Assembly: GCA_900316905.1 (NCBI GenBank) | Contig: ONET01000020.1 | Location: 1 to 43,550, forward strand | DNA: 43,550 nt | Origin: an uncultured Treponema sp. | GTDB lineage: Bacteria; Spirochaetota; Spirochaetia; Treponematales; Treponemataceae | Direction: 5' to 3' | Shown here: piece after piece, positions 32,230 through 40,831 of the stretch | Position numbering within the stretch: position 1 is the stretch's first letter | How the letters are laid out: each line of letters opens with the position of its first letter | Notes under the pieces: generated by a model | The model's database searches: none | Told to the model about the DNA's origin: nothing | Seen by the model: the letters and a program-made list of their open reading frames with translations, nothing else | Position numbers and translations under genes: made by a program

Positions 32230-34821
32230 ATGGAACAAGACAAAATGACAATAAAAACTATGGACGCGCTGCAGGAGGCTTCCAGCATCGCCCGGCAGAA
32301 CGACCATAGCGAAATCGGAAACGAACATATTCTCATAGCGCTTTTGGAGCAAAAGGACGGCATCATCGCTCCCTTAGTGGAACGAATCGGAATGGACGCG
32401 GGCGCTTTGGCTGGGCAGGCCAGGCGCTTGCTCGACGGATATCCGCGCGTTAGCGGAAACGCAAGCCTGACATTCTCGCAAGCCGCGCAGCGGACAATCG
32501 CCAAGGCCGAGGGCGAGATGTCCTCTCTTGGAGACGACTACCTTTCCACCGAGCATCTTCTTTTGGCGATGACCGAAAATTCCGACAAGGCCGCGGAACT
32601 TTTAAAGGCCAGCGGAATAAACCGATCTTCCATTATGAGCGCGCTCAAAGCCTTGCGCGGCTCTAGCAAGGTTGACTCAAACGATCCCGAAAGCTCAATG
32701 CGCTCGCTTGAAAAATATTGCGCGGACCTTACAAGCCTTGCCCGCCAGGACAAGATTGACCCGGTAATCGGCCGCGACGAGGAAATCAGGCGCGTGATGC
32801 AAGTTTTGTGCCGCCGAACAAAGAACAATCCGGTTTTGATTGGCGAGCCGGGCGTAGGAAAAACCGCCGTTGTCGAAGGCCTTGCGCGCCGCGTGGCAAG
32901 CGGAGACGTTCCCGAAAGCTTAAAAGGCAAGCGCCTTTTGTCGCTGGACATGGGCGCCTTGGTCGCCGGAGCCAAGTACAAGGGCGAGTTTGAGGAACGC
33001 CTTAAGGCTGTCATCAACGAAGTGAAAAAGGCCGACGGAAAAATAATTTTGTTCATCGACGAGCTTCACACGATTGTCGGAGCGGGAGGCGGCGCCGACG
33101 GTTCCACCAACGCGGCGAACCTTTTAAAGCCAGCCTTGGCGCGCGGAGAGCTTCGCGCGATAGGAGCGACGACGCTTGACGAATACAGAAAGTACATAGA
33201 AAAAGACCCCGCGTTGGAGCGCCGCTTTCAGCAAGTATATTGCGCCGAGCCCAGCGTGGAGGACACAATCGCGATTTTGCGCGGACTTCGCGAAAAGTAC
33301 GAAATCCACCACGGCGTCCGCATAGAGGACGAGGCGCTTGTAAGCGCGGCGATTCTTTCAAACCGCTACATAACGAACCGCTTTTTGCCAGACAAGGCGA
33401 TTGACTTGGTTGACGAAGCCGCGAGCCGCCTTAAGATGGAAATCGAAAGCCAGCCGACGGAACTTGACCAAATCGAGCGAAAAATCCTGCAGCTTCAAAT
33501 CGAGCGGCAGTCGCTTAGCAAGGAAGACGACGCGGCCAGTTTGGAGCGCCTCGCCAAGCTTGAAAAGGAATTGGCAGAAATTTCTTCCAAGCGCGATGCG
33601 ATGAAATTGCAGTGGCAAAACGAAAAGACTCAAATCGGAAAGTCGCGCGAGCTTAAGGAAAAGCTGGAGGCCGCGCGCTTTGACGAGGAAAAATATACGC
33701 GGGCGGGCAATTTGGAAAAGGCCGCCGAGCTTAAGTATTCGATAATTCCGTCATTGGAAAAAGACCTTAAGGCCGCCGAAGAAAAGGACAAGCAAAAAGG
33801 CTCGGAGCAAAACGCCTCGCTCTTGCGCCAAGAGGTTACGGAAGAGGACATCGCTCGCGTCGTTTCATCTTGGACCGGCATTCCGCTTTCAAAAATGATG
33901 AGCTCAGAAAAAGAAAAGTACTTGCAGCTGGAAGGCGAGCTTCACAAGCGCGTCGTAGGCCAAGACCAGGCCGTGCAGGTTGTGAGCGACGCGATTCGCC
34001 GTAACCGCAGCGGCCTAAGCGACCCCAACAAGCCGCTCGGCTCTTTCTTGTTCATCGGCCCCACCGGCGTCGGAAAGACGGAGCTTGCAAAGACGCTCGC
34101 GGACTTTTTGTTCAACGATGAAAAATCCTTGACTCGCATCGACATGAGCGAGTACATGGAAAAGTTTTCCGTAAGCCGCTTGATCGGAGCGCCGCCGGGA
34201 TACGTGGGCTACGACGAAGGCGGCCAGTTGACCGAAGCCGTCCGCCGCCGTCCCTACAGCGTCATCCTCTTTGACGAAATCGAAAAGGCTCATCCCGACG
34301 TCTTTAACGTTTTGCTTCAAGTGTTGGACGACGGCCGCTTGACCGACGGACAAGGCCGCCTTGTGGACTTTAAGAACACGATTATCATCATGACAAGCAA
34401 TCTTGGAAGCGAGCTTATTTTGGAAGCCGACACCGACGAAAAGCTAAAGGCCGCCCGTCCGCAAATCGACGCGCTTTTAAAGGCTTCCTTTAAGCCGGAG
34501 TTCTTGAACCGCATCGACGAAACGGTGATGTTCGCGCGCCTTGACAAGTCTTGCATCGCGGGAATCGTCCAGAACCAGTTGGCCCGCGTGGCCAAGCGCT
34601 TGGAGGACAGGCGCATAAAGTTGGACTTTGACCAAAGCGCTGTGGACTTCCTTTCCGAAAAGGGCTACGACCCCGCCTTTGGAGCGCGTCCAGTAAAGCG
34701 CGCGATTCAAACTTACGTGGAAAATCCGCTTGCAAAGGAAATTCTTGGCGGAAAGTTTGCGGAGGGAACTGCGATAAAAGCCTCCGCGTCAGGCGACGCG
34801 CTAATCTTTAGCCAAGCGTAA
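32230..34821 (+). CDS. clpB: ATP-dependent chaperone ClpB
   Basis: 863 residues, the usual length. A Clp N-domain (1-145) is followed by AAA1 (Walker A GEPGVGKT near 205, Walker [10 protein letters not shown]), the coiled-coil middle domain (about 400-525, required for disaggregation with DnaK), and AAA2 (Walker A GPTGVGKT near 609, Walker [12 protein letters not shown]). The presence of the middle domain and absence of a ClpP-binding loop separate it from ClpA and ClpC. It rescues aggregated proteins in the cytosol. It is a single-gene unit with a terminator after it. Confidence 0.97.
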   Translation: MEQDKMTIKTMDALQEASSIARQNDHSEIGNEHILIALLEQKDGIIAPLVERIGMDAGALAGQARRLLDGYPRVSGNASLTFSQAAQRTIAKAEGEMSSLGDDYLSTEHLLLAMTENSDKAAELLKASGINRSSIMSALKALRGSSKVDSNDPESSMRSLEKYCADLTSLARQDKIDPVIGRDEEIRRVMQVLCRRTKNNPVLIGEPGVGKTAVVEGLARRVASGDVPESLKGKRLLSLDMGALVAGAKYKGEFEERLKAVINEVKKADGKIILFIDELHTIVGAGGGADGSTNAANLLKPALARGELRAIGATTLDEYRKYIEKDPALERRFQQVYCAEPSVEDTIAILRGLREKYEIHHGVRIEDEALVSAAILSNRYITNRFLPDKAIDLVDEAASRLKMEIESQPTELDQIERKILQLQIERQSLSKEDDAASLERLAKLEKELAEISSKRDAMKLQWQNEKTQIGKSRELKEKLEAARFDEEKYTRAGNLEKAAELKYSIIPSLEKDLKAAEEKDKQKGSEQNASLLRQEVTEEDIARVVSSWTGIPLSKMMSSEKEKYLQLEGELHKRVVGQDQAVQVVSDAIRRNRSGLSDPNKPLGSFLFIGPTGVGKTELAKTLADFLFNDEKSLTRIDMSEYMEKFSVSRLIGAPPGYVGYDEGGQLTEAVRRRPYSVILFDEIEKAHPDVFNVLLQVLDDGRLTDGQGRLVDFKNTIIIMTSNLGSELILEADTDEKLKAARPQIDALLKASFKPEFLNRIDETVMFARLDKSCIAGIVQNQLARVAKRLEDRRIKLDFDQSAVDFLSEKGYDPAFGARPVKRAIQTYVENPLAKEILGGKFAEGTAIKASASGDALIFSQA

Positions 34822-34852
34822 ATCGCAGGCAAGCCCAAAAAGCGCCGCGCTT

Positions 34853-34883
34853 GTCATTGCCCGGCTTGACCGGGCAATCTTTT
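34853..34883 (+). terminator. clpB terminator, a palindromic repeat
   Basis: ATTGCCCGG (34856-34864), loop CTTGA, CCGGGCAAT (34870-34878), then CTTTT. It matches the palindrome inside the leucine-rich gene (2868-2896, opposite strand) in flanks, loop and length, with paired changes in the stem. Confidence 0.75.
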
Positions 34884-36023
34884 ACAGCAGCTCAACCGTG
34901 TAGGACGGTTCTGTCGCAATGCCGGGAACGCGCGACAAATATTTTAGAGCCGCGTCAAGTTCCTGGTCTAGCTTCCAGGGCGCGTTTATGACTAGGGTCC
35001 CGCTTCCGTGGCGTTTTCTTTTAGCGACATTTCAGTGTGGCTTTGCGCCGTGTCCACGCAAAAGTCCGCGCGCAAAATGTTTGTGTTGGCGTTTTGAACT
35101 TTTGCCGCCGCGCAAATCGATTCGATCATGTTTTCTATTTCCGCTGCCCGGTGGGCTAGGAGCGGGTACCAAACCATTATTATTCCCGCGCTCCACTTTT
35201 TGTGGACTGCGATTACAGTTTTTTTTACGGCCTCGTAGTCGGCGGCCTCTTCGTAGCTGGGGTCGATTAAGGTGGCGCCCCGCTTGATTTTTGGCGGAGT
35301 CTGGGCCAGCAAAGTCTTAAAGCCGTCGGCTTTTAGAATTTGCGTGTGCGGAACTGCGGAAGGACCAAAATTGGCGGCGGCGCTTTTTGGTCTTGAACCG
35401 TTAGCGGTAGAAAGGCCAAAATTTGGGGCGGCCCCTTCTTGGTCAGGACAAAAAGCGCTTCTAAGACCAAAATCTCGCGCGCAGTTTTCCTTTAGCGCCT
35501 CAAACTCAGCCGGGTGCAGCTCGCAAATTGTGTGGGCGTCGCCCGGCCGCAAAAAGGCGCGCTCGATTAGCGGCGAGCCTGGATACAAGTCGCGCGCGAG
35601 GTATGGGCGGACAAAAGCCAGGTAGTCGCTTATCGCGGCCGGAAGAGCGCCGCCGCTTTTGGGTTTTGCGTCCGTTTCTTGTTGGCCGCCGCCGTTAAGG
35701 TCTTGCAAAGCCTCTTGGTCCGCGCCGCTTTTTAGGCTTGAACCAGTATCGGTCGCAAGGCCTGAATTGGGGCCGCTCCCGTCAAGGTCTTGCGCCGCCT
35801 CTTTTCCCGCGTACTCGGCCAGCGCCAAAACTCCGCGCGCGGCCTCGCCGGTTTTGCGGGCCTTTTCTCCTTGCGTGGAATACAAGCCGCTTCCGGCGTG
35901 CGTGTCAAAAAAAGAGTAGGGCGCGCTCTTTTGGTTCAGCTTTTTTAAAAGCTGGATGAGCGCGGCGTGCTTAAGGATGTCGGCGTGGTTTCCCGCGTGA
36001 AAGGCGTGCAGGTAGCTTAGCAT
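34882..36023 (-). pseudogene. rlmJ: rlmJ, 23S rRNA m6A methyltransferase, frameshifted
   Basis: RlmJ methylates A2030 of 23S rRNA. The N-terminus YLHAFHAGNHADILKHAAL, DTHAGSGLYS, LYPGSPLIERA and LIDPSYEE (methylation motif DPxY) are all present. The first frame stops at 34992 after MSLKENATEAGP. The expected C-terminus, GSGTLVINAPWKLDQEL and onward, continues in the -1 frame to a stop at 34882. Adding one A to the A4 run (plus-strand T run 35019-35022) restores one continuous frame, so this is a one-base deletion, a sequencing error, or programmed slippage. Two extra stretches (about residues 95-140 and 200-225), absent from the 280-residue E. coli protein, come from the dispersed element. 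The ATG shares a base with the preceding stop (TAATG). Confidence 0.85.
35381..35800 (-). repeat. Dispersed element copies inside rlmJ
   Basis: Cores are at 35381-35395 (exact), 35726-35740 (two changes), 35693-35705 and 35780-35792 (shorter). The first two belong to a longer repeat of about 70 bases (35381-35450 and 35726-35795), giving related peptides PNFGLSTANGSRPKSA and PNSGLATDTGSSLKSG. Their reading phase (SRPKS) differs from that in the leucine-rich gene (QDQKA), while the shorter copies are read as QDLN and QDLD. Confidence 0.75.
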
Positions 36024-37027
36024 TATTCGATGGCGGCGATTTTGTCAATCGCGTCCAATTCCTCTTTTGTAAAGGCCGCGCTTTGGGCTGCCTTTACGTT
36101 GTCCAAAATTTGCTCCGGCTTTGAGGCGCCGATGATGACGCTTGCGATGTCGCCGTCGCGCAAAACCCAGGCCAAGGCCATTTGCGCCAAAGTCTGTCCG
36201 CGCGCCTTTGCGATGTCGTTAAGCGCCTTGATTTGCGCCATTCGTTCCGCCGTCAAATTCTTTTCGGTCAAAAAGCGGCCGTCGGTTTTTATGCGGCTGT
36301 CTTTTGGAATGCCGTTAAGGTAGCGGTCGGTCAAAAGTCCTTGCGCGAGCGGGCTAAAGCAAACCAAGCCGATTCCCTCTTTGGCGGCTCTTTTTTTTAG
36401 GCCGCTTTTTTCGATGGAACGGTTGAAAATCGAATATTGAATTTGGTTCACGACAAAGGGGCAATGCAAGCCGCTTAAAATTTTGGCGGCCTTTAGCGTT
36501 GTAGGAAGGTCGTAGTTGGAGATTCCCGCGTACAAGGCCTTTCCTGACTTTACCGCCTGGTCCAAGGCTCCCATCGTTTCTTCAAGGGGAGTGTCGGGGT
36601 CCATTCTGTGGTGGTAAAAAATGTCAAAGTATTCAAGACCGGTTCTGGCAAGGCTTTGGTCAAGGCTTGCCAAAAGGTACTTTCGCGAGCCGCCGTCGCC
36701 GTAAGGGCCGGGCCACATTCCGTATCCGGCTTTTGTCGTGACAATCATTTGGTCGCGGTATGAAGCGAAGTCGCTTTTTAAGACTTTTCCAAAATTTTCT
36801 TCGGCGGCTCCACCGGGCGGGCCGTAATTGTTGGCGATGTCAAAGCATGTGATTCCGTTGTCAAAGGCCGCGCGGCACATAGCGCGAACGTTGTCGATTT
36901 TCGCGGATTCGCCAAAGTTGTGCCAAAGGCCCAGCGACACGCGCGGCATTTTTAGTCCGCTCTTTCCGCATTTTTCGTAGGACATCTTTTGGTAGCGGTC
37001 TTCCGCCGCCTCGTAAGTTTTTTTCAT
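36023..37027 (-). CDS. Aldo/keto reductase (YghZ/Gpr-like)
   Basis: 334 residues. The tetrad Asp-Tyr-Lys-His is visible in FDIANNYG, TTKAGYGMWPGPYG and FYHHRMD. The GMWPGPYG stretch and the start YEKCGKSGLKMPRVSLGLWHNFG are those of the AKR14/Gpr group, which reduces L-glyceraldehyde 3-phosphate and methylglyoxal with NADPH. C-terminal VIIGASKPEQILDN binds the cofactor phosphate. AGGAGG lies five bases before the ATG. It is upstream of and coupled to rlmJ. Confidence 0.92.
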   Translation of the reverse strand: MKKTYEAAEDRYQKMSYEKCGKSGLKMPRVSLGLWHNFGESAKIDNVRAMCRAAFDNGITCFDIANNYGPPGGAAEENFGKVLKSDFASYRDQMIVTTKAGYGMWPGPYGDGGSRKYLLASLDQSLARTGLEYFDIFYHHRMDPDTPLEETMGALDQAVKSGKALYAGISNYDLPTTLKAAKILSGLHCPFVVNQIQYSIFNRSIEKSGLKKRAAKEGIGLVCFSPLAQGLLTDRYLNGIPKDSRIKTDGRFLTEKNLTAERMAQIKALNDIAKARGQTLAQMALAWVLRDGDIASVIIGASKPEQILDNVKAAQSAAFTKEELDAIDKIAAIE

Positions 37028-37073
37028 TTAACCTCCTGTACCGCTATTCGCGCGAGCTTTGTCAAGGCCGCCG

Positions 37074-39062
37074 CTAGTCCAGCTCGTCGATCTCAGAAAG
37101 CCAGAGCGCGCAGCTTGCGTCGCTGGGCATTCTCCAGTCGCCGCGCGGCGAAAGGCTTACCGTTCCAACTTTGGCTCCGTCGGGCATGCACGAGCGCTTG
37201 AACTGCTGGGAGAAAAACCTGGAGTAAAATGTTTTGAGCCACTTTTTTATTTCGGCCTTTGAAAAGCGCGGCGAGCTTTGCTCTTGAGAACGATTGTCGT
37301 CCGCCGCTTTTTCAAAGGCTTTTTTTGCCAAAAAGTAAATTTTCGCCGGGGCCATTCCGTAGCGGACGACGTTGTACAAGAAAAAGTCGTGCAGTTCGTA
37401 AGGGCCCACAAGCTCTTCTGTTTTTTGGGAAATTTTTCCGTTTGTGGGCGGAAGAAGTTCCGGGCTTACGGGCGTGTTCAAAACGTCCAAAAGCGCTTCC
37501 TTGAATTTTGGGCTTTGCGCGCTTTCGGCTTCCCACTCAACCAAGTGGCGCACAAGAGTTTTTGGAATTGAAGCGTTCACTCCGTACATAGACATGTGGT
37601 CGCCGTTGTAAGTGCACCAGCCCAAGGCCAGCTCCGAAAGGTCGCCGGTTCCGATGACGATTCCGCCGGTCTTGTTTGAAAGGTCCATCAATATTTGCGT
37701 GCGTTCGCGCGCCTGCGAGTTTTCGTAGGTGATGTCGTGAACGCCCTCGTCCTGCCCGATGTCTAAAAAATGCTGGCGAACCGCGGCGGCTATAGAAACT
37801 TCCTTTAACGAAACGCCCGCTTCCTTTGCAAGCGAAAGCGCGTTTTGGTAAGTCCGGTCTGTCGTGCCAAAGCCCGGCATCGTCACCGCCAAGATTCCCT
37901 TTCTGTCCAGCTTGCAAAGGTCAAAGGCGCGGCAAGTCACAAGCAAGGCCAGGGTAGAGTCCAAGCCGCCGCTTAGGCCGATGACGGCGCTCTTGCAATT
38001 AATGTGGCGCAAGCGCTTGGCAAGGCCCTGTGCCTGCAAGTTGATCACTTCTTGGCATCGCTCTCCGCGCGCCTTGCTGTCCGACGGAACAAAGGGCCGC
38101 GCGTCCACGCTTCTAAAAAATTGGGGCGTTTTGTCGTAGTCAAGCTCTTTTAGGCTGACGGGAATTTCCAAGTAGGAGCTTGCGTCTTTTGCGGCCGCTT
38201 GGGCCTCGCCAAAAGTCGTGGTCTTTTCGCGTTCGGCCTCCAAAAGGCTTAGGTCGATGTCGGCGTATATTATTTCTTTTTCAAAAAGAGCGCTTTGCGC
38301 CAAAATCTTTCCGTTCTCGCAAATTAAGTTGTGGCCGGCAAAAACCATGTCCTGGCTGGATTCGTCTTGGCTTGCGTCCGCGTAAATGTAGGAGCAAAAA
38401 AGACGCGCCGAGGTTGACGCGCACAAAAGCCTTCTGTATTCGGCCTTTCCGATTATTTCGTTTGAGGCCGAAAGGTTCGCAATGACGTTGGCTCCGTTCA
38501 GCGCGTGGCGGGTGGAAGGCGGGTTTGGCGCCCACAAGTCTTCGCAAAGCTCAAAGGCGATTTTGGCCGGGGAGTTTTCCGGGCAAATCATTATATTCGT
38601 TCCAAAAGGAACGGCCGGATTTTTTTCAGACAAATAAAGGCTTTCTGCAACTTCGGTCGCGGGAGCCGGACAAAACTGGCGGCGCTCGTAAAATTCCGCG
38701 TAGTTTGGGATAAAGGATTTTGGAATCAAGGCAAGAATTTTTCCTTTAAACAAAATCGCCGCCGCGTTGTAAATCGCTCCGTCCTTCTTTACCGGAAGGC
38801 CTACGGCTATGACCGCCTTAAGGCCGCTTGTTTCCTTTGCGATTCTTTCACATTCCCGCGCGGCCGCCTTTAAAAGATTTTCCTGAAAGAACAAGTCTCC
38901 GCAAGTGTAGCCGGTCACGCAAAGTTCCGGGAAGACGATGAGGCTCGCGCCTGTTTTCGCCGCGACTTTTGCCGCCTCTATGATTTTTTTTGAGTTGAAT
39001 TCTGTGTCCGCCACTTTAAGGTCAACGCTGGCAGCCGCCGCGCGAAAGTATCCGTAGTTCAT
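37074..39062 (-). CDS. nadE: Glutamine-dependent NAD+ synthase
   Basis: 662 residues. The N-terminal nitrilase-type glutaminase has Glu in FPELCVTGYTC, Lys in PKSFIPNYAEF and Cys in FELCEDLWAP. The C-terminal synthetase has the ATP loop GLSGGLDSTLAL (near 364) and ends in VGTVSLSPRGDWRMPSD. It converts deamido-NAD+ to NAD+ with ammonia channelled from glutamine. Near residues 585-600, DDNRSQEQSSPRF forms a longer loop than in relatives, encoded by DNA matching the dispersed element. ATG 39062 is chosen over upstream ATGs because a -10 box ends seven bases before it. Confidence 0.95.
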   Translation of the reverse strand: MNYGYFRAAAASVDLKVADTEFNSKKIIEAAKVAAKTGASLIVFPELCVTGYTCGDLFFQENLLKAAARECERIAKETSGLKAVIAVGLPVKKDGAIYNAAAILFKGKILALIPKSFIPNYAEFYERRQFCPAPATEVAESLYLSEKNPAVPFGTNIMICPENSPAKIAFELCEDLWAPNPPSTRHALNGANVIANLSASNEIIGKAEYRRLLCASTSARLFCSYIYADASQDESSQDMVFAGHNLICENGKILAQSALFEKEIIYADIDLSLLEAEREKTTTFGEAQAAAKDASSYLEIPVSLKELDYDKTPQFFRSVDARPFVPSDSKARGERCQEVINLQAQGLAKRLRHINCKSAVIGLSGGLDSTLALLVTCRAFDLCKLDRKGILAVTMPGFGTTDRTYQNALSLAKEAGVSLKEVSIAAAVRQHFLDIGQDEGVHDITYENSQARERTQILMDLSNKTGGIVIGTGDLSELALGWCTYNGDHMSMYGVNASIPKTLVRHLVEWEAESAQSPKFKEALLDVLNTPVSPELLPPTNGKISQKTEELVGPYELHDFFLYNVVRYGMAPAKIYFLAKKAFEKAADDNRSQEQSSPRFSKAEIKKWLKTFYSRFFSQQFKRSCMPDGAKVGTVSLSPRGDWRMPSDASCALWLSEIDELD
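37271..37299 (-). repeat. Degenerate dispersed element in nadE
   Basis: On the minus strand GACAATCGTTCTCAAGAGCA aligns with GACAATCTTTTTCAAGACCA of the leucine-rich gene copy, including part of the neighbouring palindrome, and is read in the same phase (DNRSQEQ versus DNLFQDQ). Confidence 0.5.
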
Positions 39063-39069
39063 AAGAATC

Positions 39070-39098
39070 ATTCTATCATATTGAAAAGAATCATTCAA
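39070..39098 (-). promoter_or_regulatory. nadE promoter
   Basis: On the minus strand, TTGAAT (39098-39093), 17 bases, TAGAAT (39075-39070), seven bases before ATG 39062. It interleaves with the divergent tyrS promoter. AAGAATCATTC occurs twice (39063-39073 and 39086-39096), a possible operator pair. Confidence 0.65.
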
Positions 39099-39109
39099 TC
39101 TGATAAAAT
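39081..39109 (+). promoter_or_regulatory. tyrS promoter
   Basis: TTGAAA (39081-39086), 17 bases, TAAAAT (39104-39109), nine bases before ATG 39119. No T-box leader or ribosome site is present. Confidence 0.65.
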
Positions 39110-39118
39110 GCCGTTACT

Positions 39119-40342
39119 ATGACTTTATACGAAGATTTAAAATGGCGTGGTTTGATTAAGGATGTCGCAGGAGAGGAAAGCGACTTGCAAAAAGTTTTGG
39201 ACGGAAAGCCCTTTTCGTTTTATTGGGGAACCGATCCCACAGCCGACAGCCTTCATCTTGGCCATTATTCATCTTTGTGCATGGCAAAGCGTTTGGCCAA
39301 CGCCGGCCATCATCCTGTTCTTTTGTGCGGCGGCGCGACCGGCCGCATCGGAGACCCGCGCCCCACAGCCGAGCGCGAAATCATCAGCGAAGAAGCCGTC
39401 AACGCCAACATCAACGGAATACGAGCGCAAATCCAGGCGCTCGTTCCCGGAGCGGAACTGGTCGACAACTACGACTGGTGGAAGGACCGTTCTTTTTTGG
39501 ACACCCTGCGCGACATTGGAAAATACGTCAGCCTTAACTACATGCTGGACAAGGACATAATCCGCCGCCGCTTGGAGACGGGAATCACCTTTGCCGAATT
39601 CTCCTACATGCTTTTGCAGGGCTTTGACTTTGTTCACCTTTTCCAAGAAAAAAACTGCATAATGCAAGTGGCAGGAAGCGACCAGTGGGGCAACATCACC
39701 ACAGGCGTAGACCTTATCCGAAAAATGCTCGACAAGCAGGCCTACGCATTTACGATGCCCTTGATTCTTGACGCCAGCGGAAAAAAGTTCGGCAAGAGCG
39801 AAGGAAACGCGCTTTGGCTTGACAAGACAAAGACCAGCGCCTACCAGATTTACCAGCACCTTTACAATTCTGACGACACAAAAGTTGTCGAATACCTTAA
39901 GGTCTTCACCTTCCTTCCGCGCGAAAAAATCGAAGAAATCGCCGCCCAACAAAAGGCCGCTCCCGAAACTCGCATAGCCCAAAAAACTTTGGCCTACGAA
40001 GTCGTAAAGGACATTCACGGCGCGGAAGAGGCTGACAAGGCCGTAAGCGGAGCCAAAGCCGCCTTTAGCGGAGAAGGCAACAAGGACGACATGCCCACGG
40101 TCCAGCTTGAAAAGTCTTTGATCCAAAACGGAATCGGCGCGATCGACTTGTTTTTCGCGGCCAAAATCGGCGGCGCCTCAAAGGGCGACATCCGACGTTT
40201 GATCCAGCAGGGCGGGGCGGCGATTAACGCCAAAACTTTTGACGACGTAAAGCGCGTTGTTAATGAGAGCGACTTGGACAAAGACGGCGAGCTGGTCTTG
40301 CGCGCCGGAAAGAAAAAGTTCGTCCGCGTCGTTTTCAAGTGA
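39119..40342 (+). CDS. tyrS: Tyrosyl-tRNA synthetase
   Basis: 407 residues, TyrRS bacterial type. The HIGH motif appears as HLGHY (near 46), QVAGSDQWGN binds tyrosine, and the KMSKS equivalent is KFGKS (near 222). A C-terminal S4 RNA-binding domain (about 340-400) grips the long arm of tRNA-Tyr. It charges tRNA-Tyr in the cytosol. Length and domains are normal. It is a single-gene unit with a nearly leaderless promoter. Confidence 0.97.
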   Translation: MTLYEDLKWRGLIKDVAGEESDLQKVLDGKPFSFYWGTDPTADSLHLGHYSSLCMAKRLANAGHHPVLLCGGATGRIGDPRPTAEREIISEEAVNANINGIRAQIQALVPGAELVDNYDWWKDRSFLDTLRDIGKYVSLNYMLDKDIIRRRLETGITFAEFSYMLLQGFDFVHLFQEKNCIMQVAGSDQWGNITTGVDLIRKMLDKQAYAFTMPLILDASGKKFGKSEGNALWLDKTKTSAYQIYQHLYNSDDTKVVEYLKVFTFLPREKIEEIAAQQKAAPETRIAQKTLAYEVVKDIHGAEEADKAVSGAKAAFSGEGNKDDMPTVQLEKSLIQNGIGAIDLFFAAKIGGASKGDIRRLIQQGGAAINAKTFDDVKRVVNESDLDKDGELVLRAGKKKFVRVVFK

Positions 40343-40359
40343 AAAAAACGCCTTGATTG

Positions 40360-40381
40360 ACAGCCCGCGTGAGCGGGCTGT
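40360..40381 (+). terminator. Hairpin terminator after tyrS
   Basis: CAGCCCGC (40361-40368), loop GTGA, GCGGGCTG (40373-40380), with one more A-T pair. The T run after it is weak (TTGAATCCTTT). It may also end the leftward ParB-domain transcript. Confidence 0.65.
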
Positions 40382-40413
40382 TGAATCCTTTCCTATATCA
40401 AAAGGTAGCGCAG

Positions 40414-40827
40414 CTACCTACCGTTCCTAAACCAAGACGCGATTGTTTTAAAGAGCCAGACGAAGAATTCTTTTATCGCGTCCCAAAGTCGGCGCAAGGG
40501 GCTGGGGTTCCTAAGGCGGGCAAGCCTTTTGTAGCCTTCCAAAAGCTCCTCGTCGGTGAATTCCTTTCGCTGGTTGTTTTCTTCCAACTCCATTTCAAGC
40601 TGGCCAAGTTTTGTGATGTTGTCTATGATGTTGGCGTTTATGCTGGTCCAGCCAATCGCCTTTGCGGCTTCCAAGCGCCGCTCTCCGGCTATCAGCTCGT
40701 ATTTTGAATTTAGCGTTATCGGATTTAGAAGGCCATAGCGGCGCAGGCTGTCCATAAGGTTTTCAAGGCTTCCCAAGTCTTTTCTGACGCGGCGCTTTAC
40801 TTTGATGTCCTTAATGCTGACCAACAT
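40414..40827 (-). CDS. Short ParB N-terminal-domain protein with amphipathic tail
   Basis: 137 residues. Residues 1-100 match the ParB/Spo0J N-terminal (ParB/Srx) fold: IKVKRRVRKDLGSLENLMDS, YGLLNPITL, LIAGERRLEAAKAIGW (nucleotide-binding GERR motif) and ENNQRKEFTDEE. It lacks the HTH and dimer domains of chromosomal ParB. The C-terminus (LWDAIKEFFVWLFKTIASWF) is an aromatic amphipathic helix that could lie on the membrane. It starts four bases after the penicillin-binding protein gene with GGAG upstream, so both are one operon. A CTP-binding switch tied to cell-wall growth is an inference. Confidence 0.8.
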   Translation of the reverse strand: MLVSIKDIKVKRRVRKDLGSLENLMDSLRRYGLLNPITLNSKYELIAGERRLEAAKAIGWTSINANIIDNITKLGQLEMELEENNQRKEFTDEELLEGYKRLARLRNPSPLRRLWDAIKEFFVWLFKTIASWFRNGR

Positions 40828-40831
40828 TTAA

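Noticed and set aside
32040..32230. CIRCE or other heat-shock operator before clpB
   Set aside because: No TTAGCACTC-N9-GAGTGCTAA-like sequence is present. The inverted repeat at 32086-32116 is unrelated to it in sequence.
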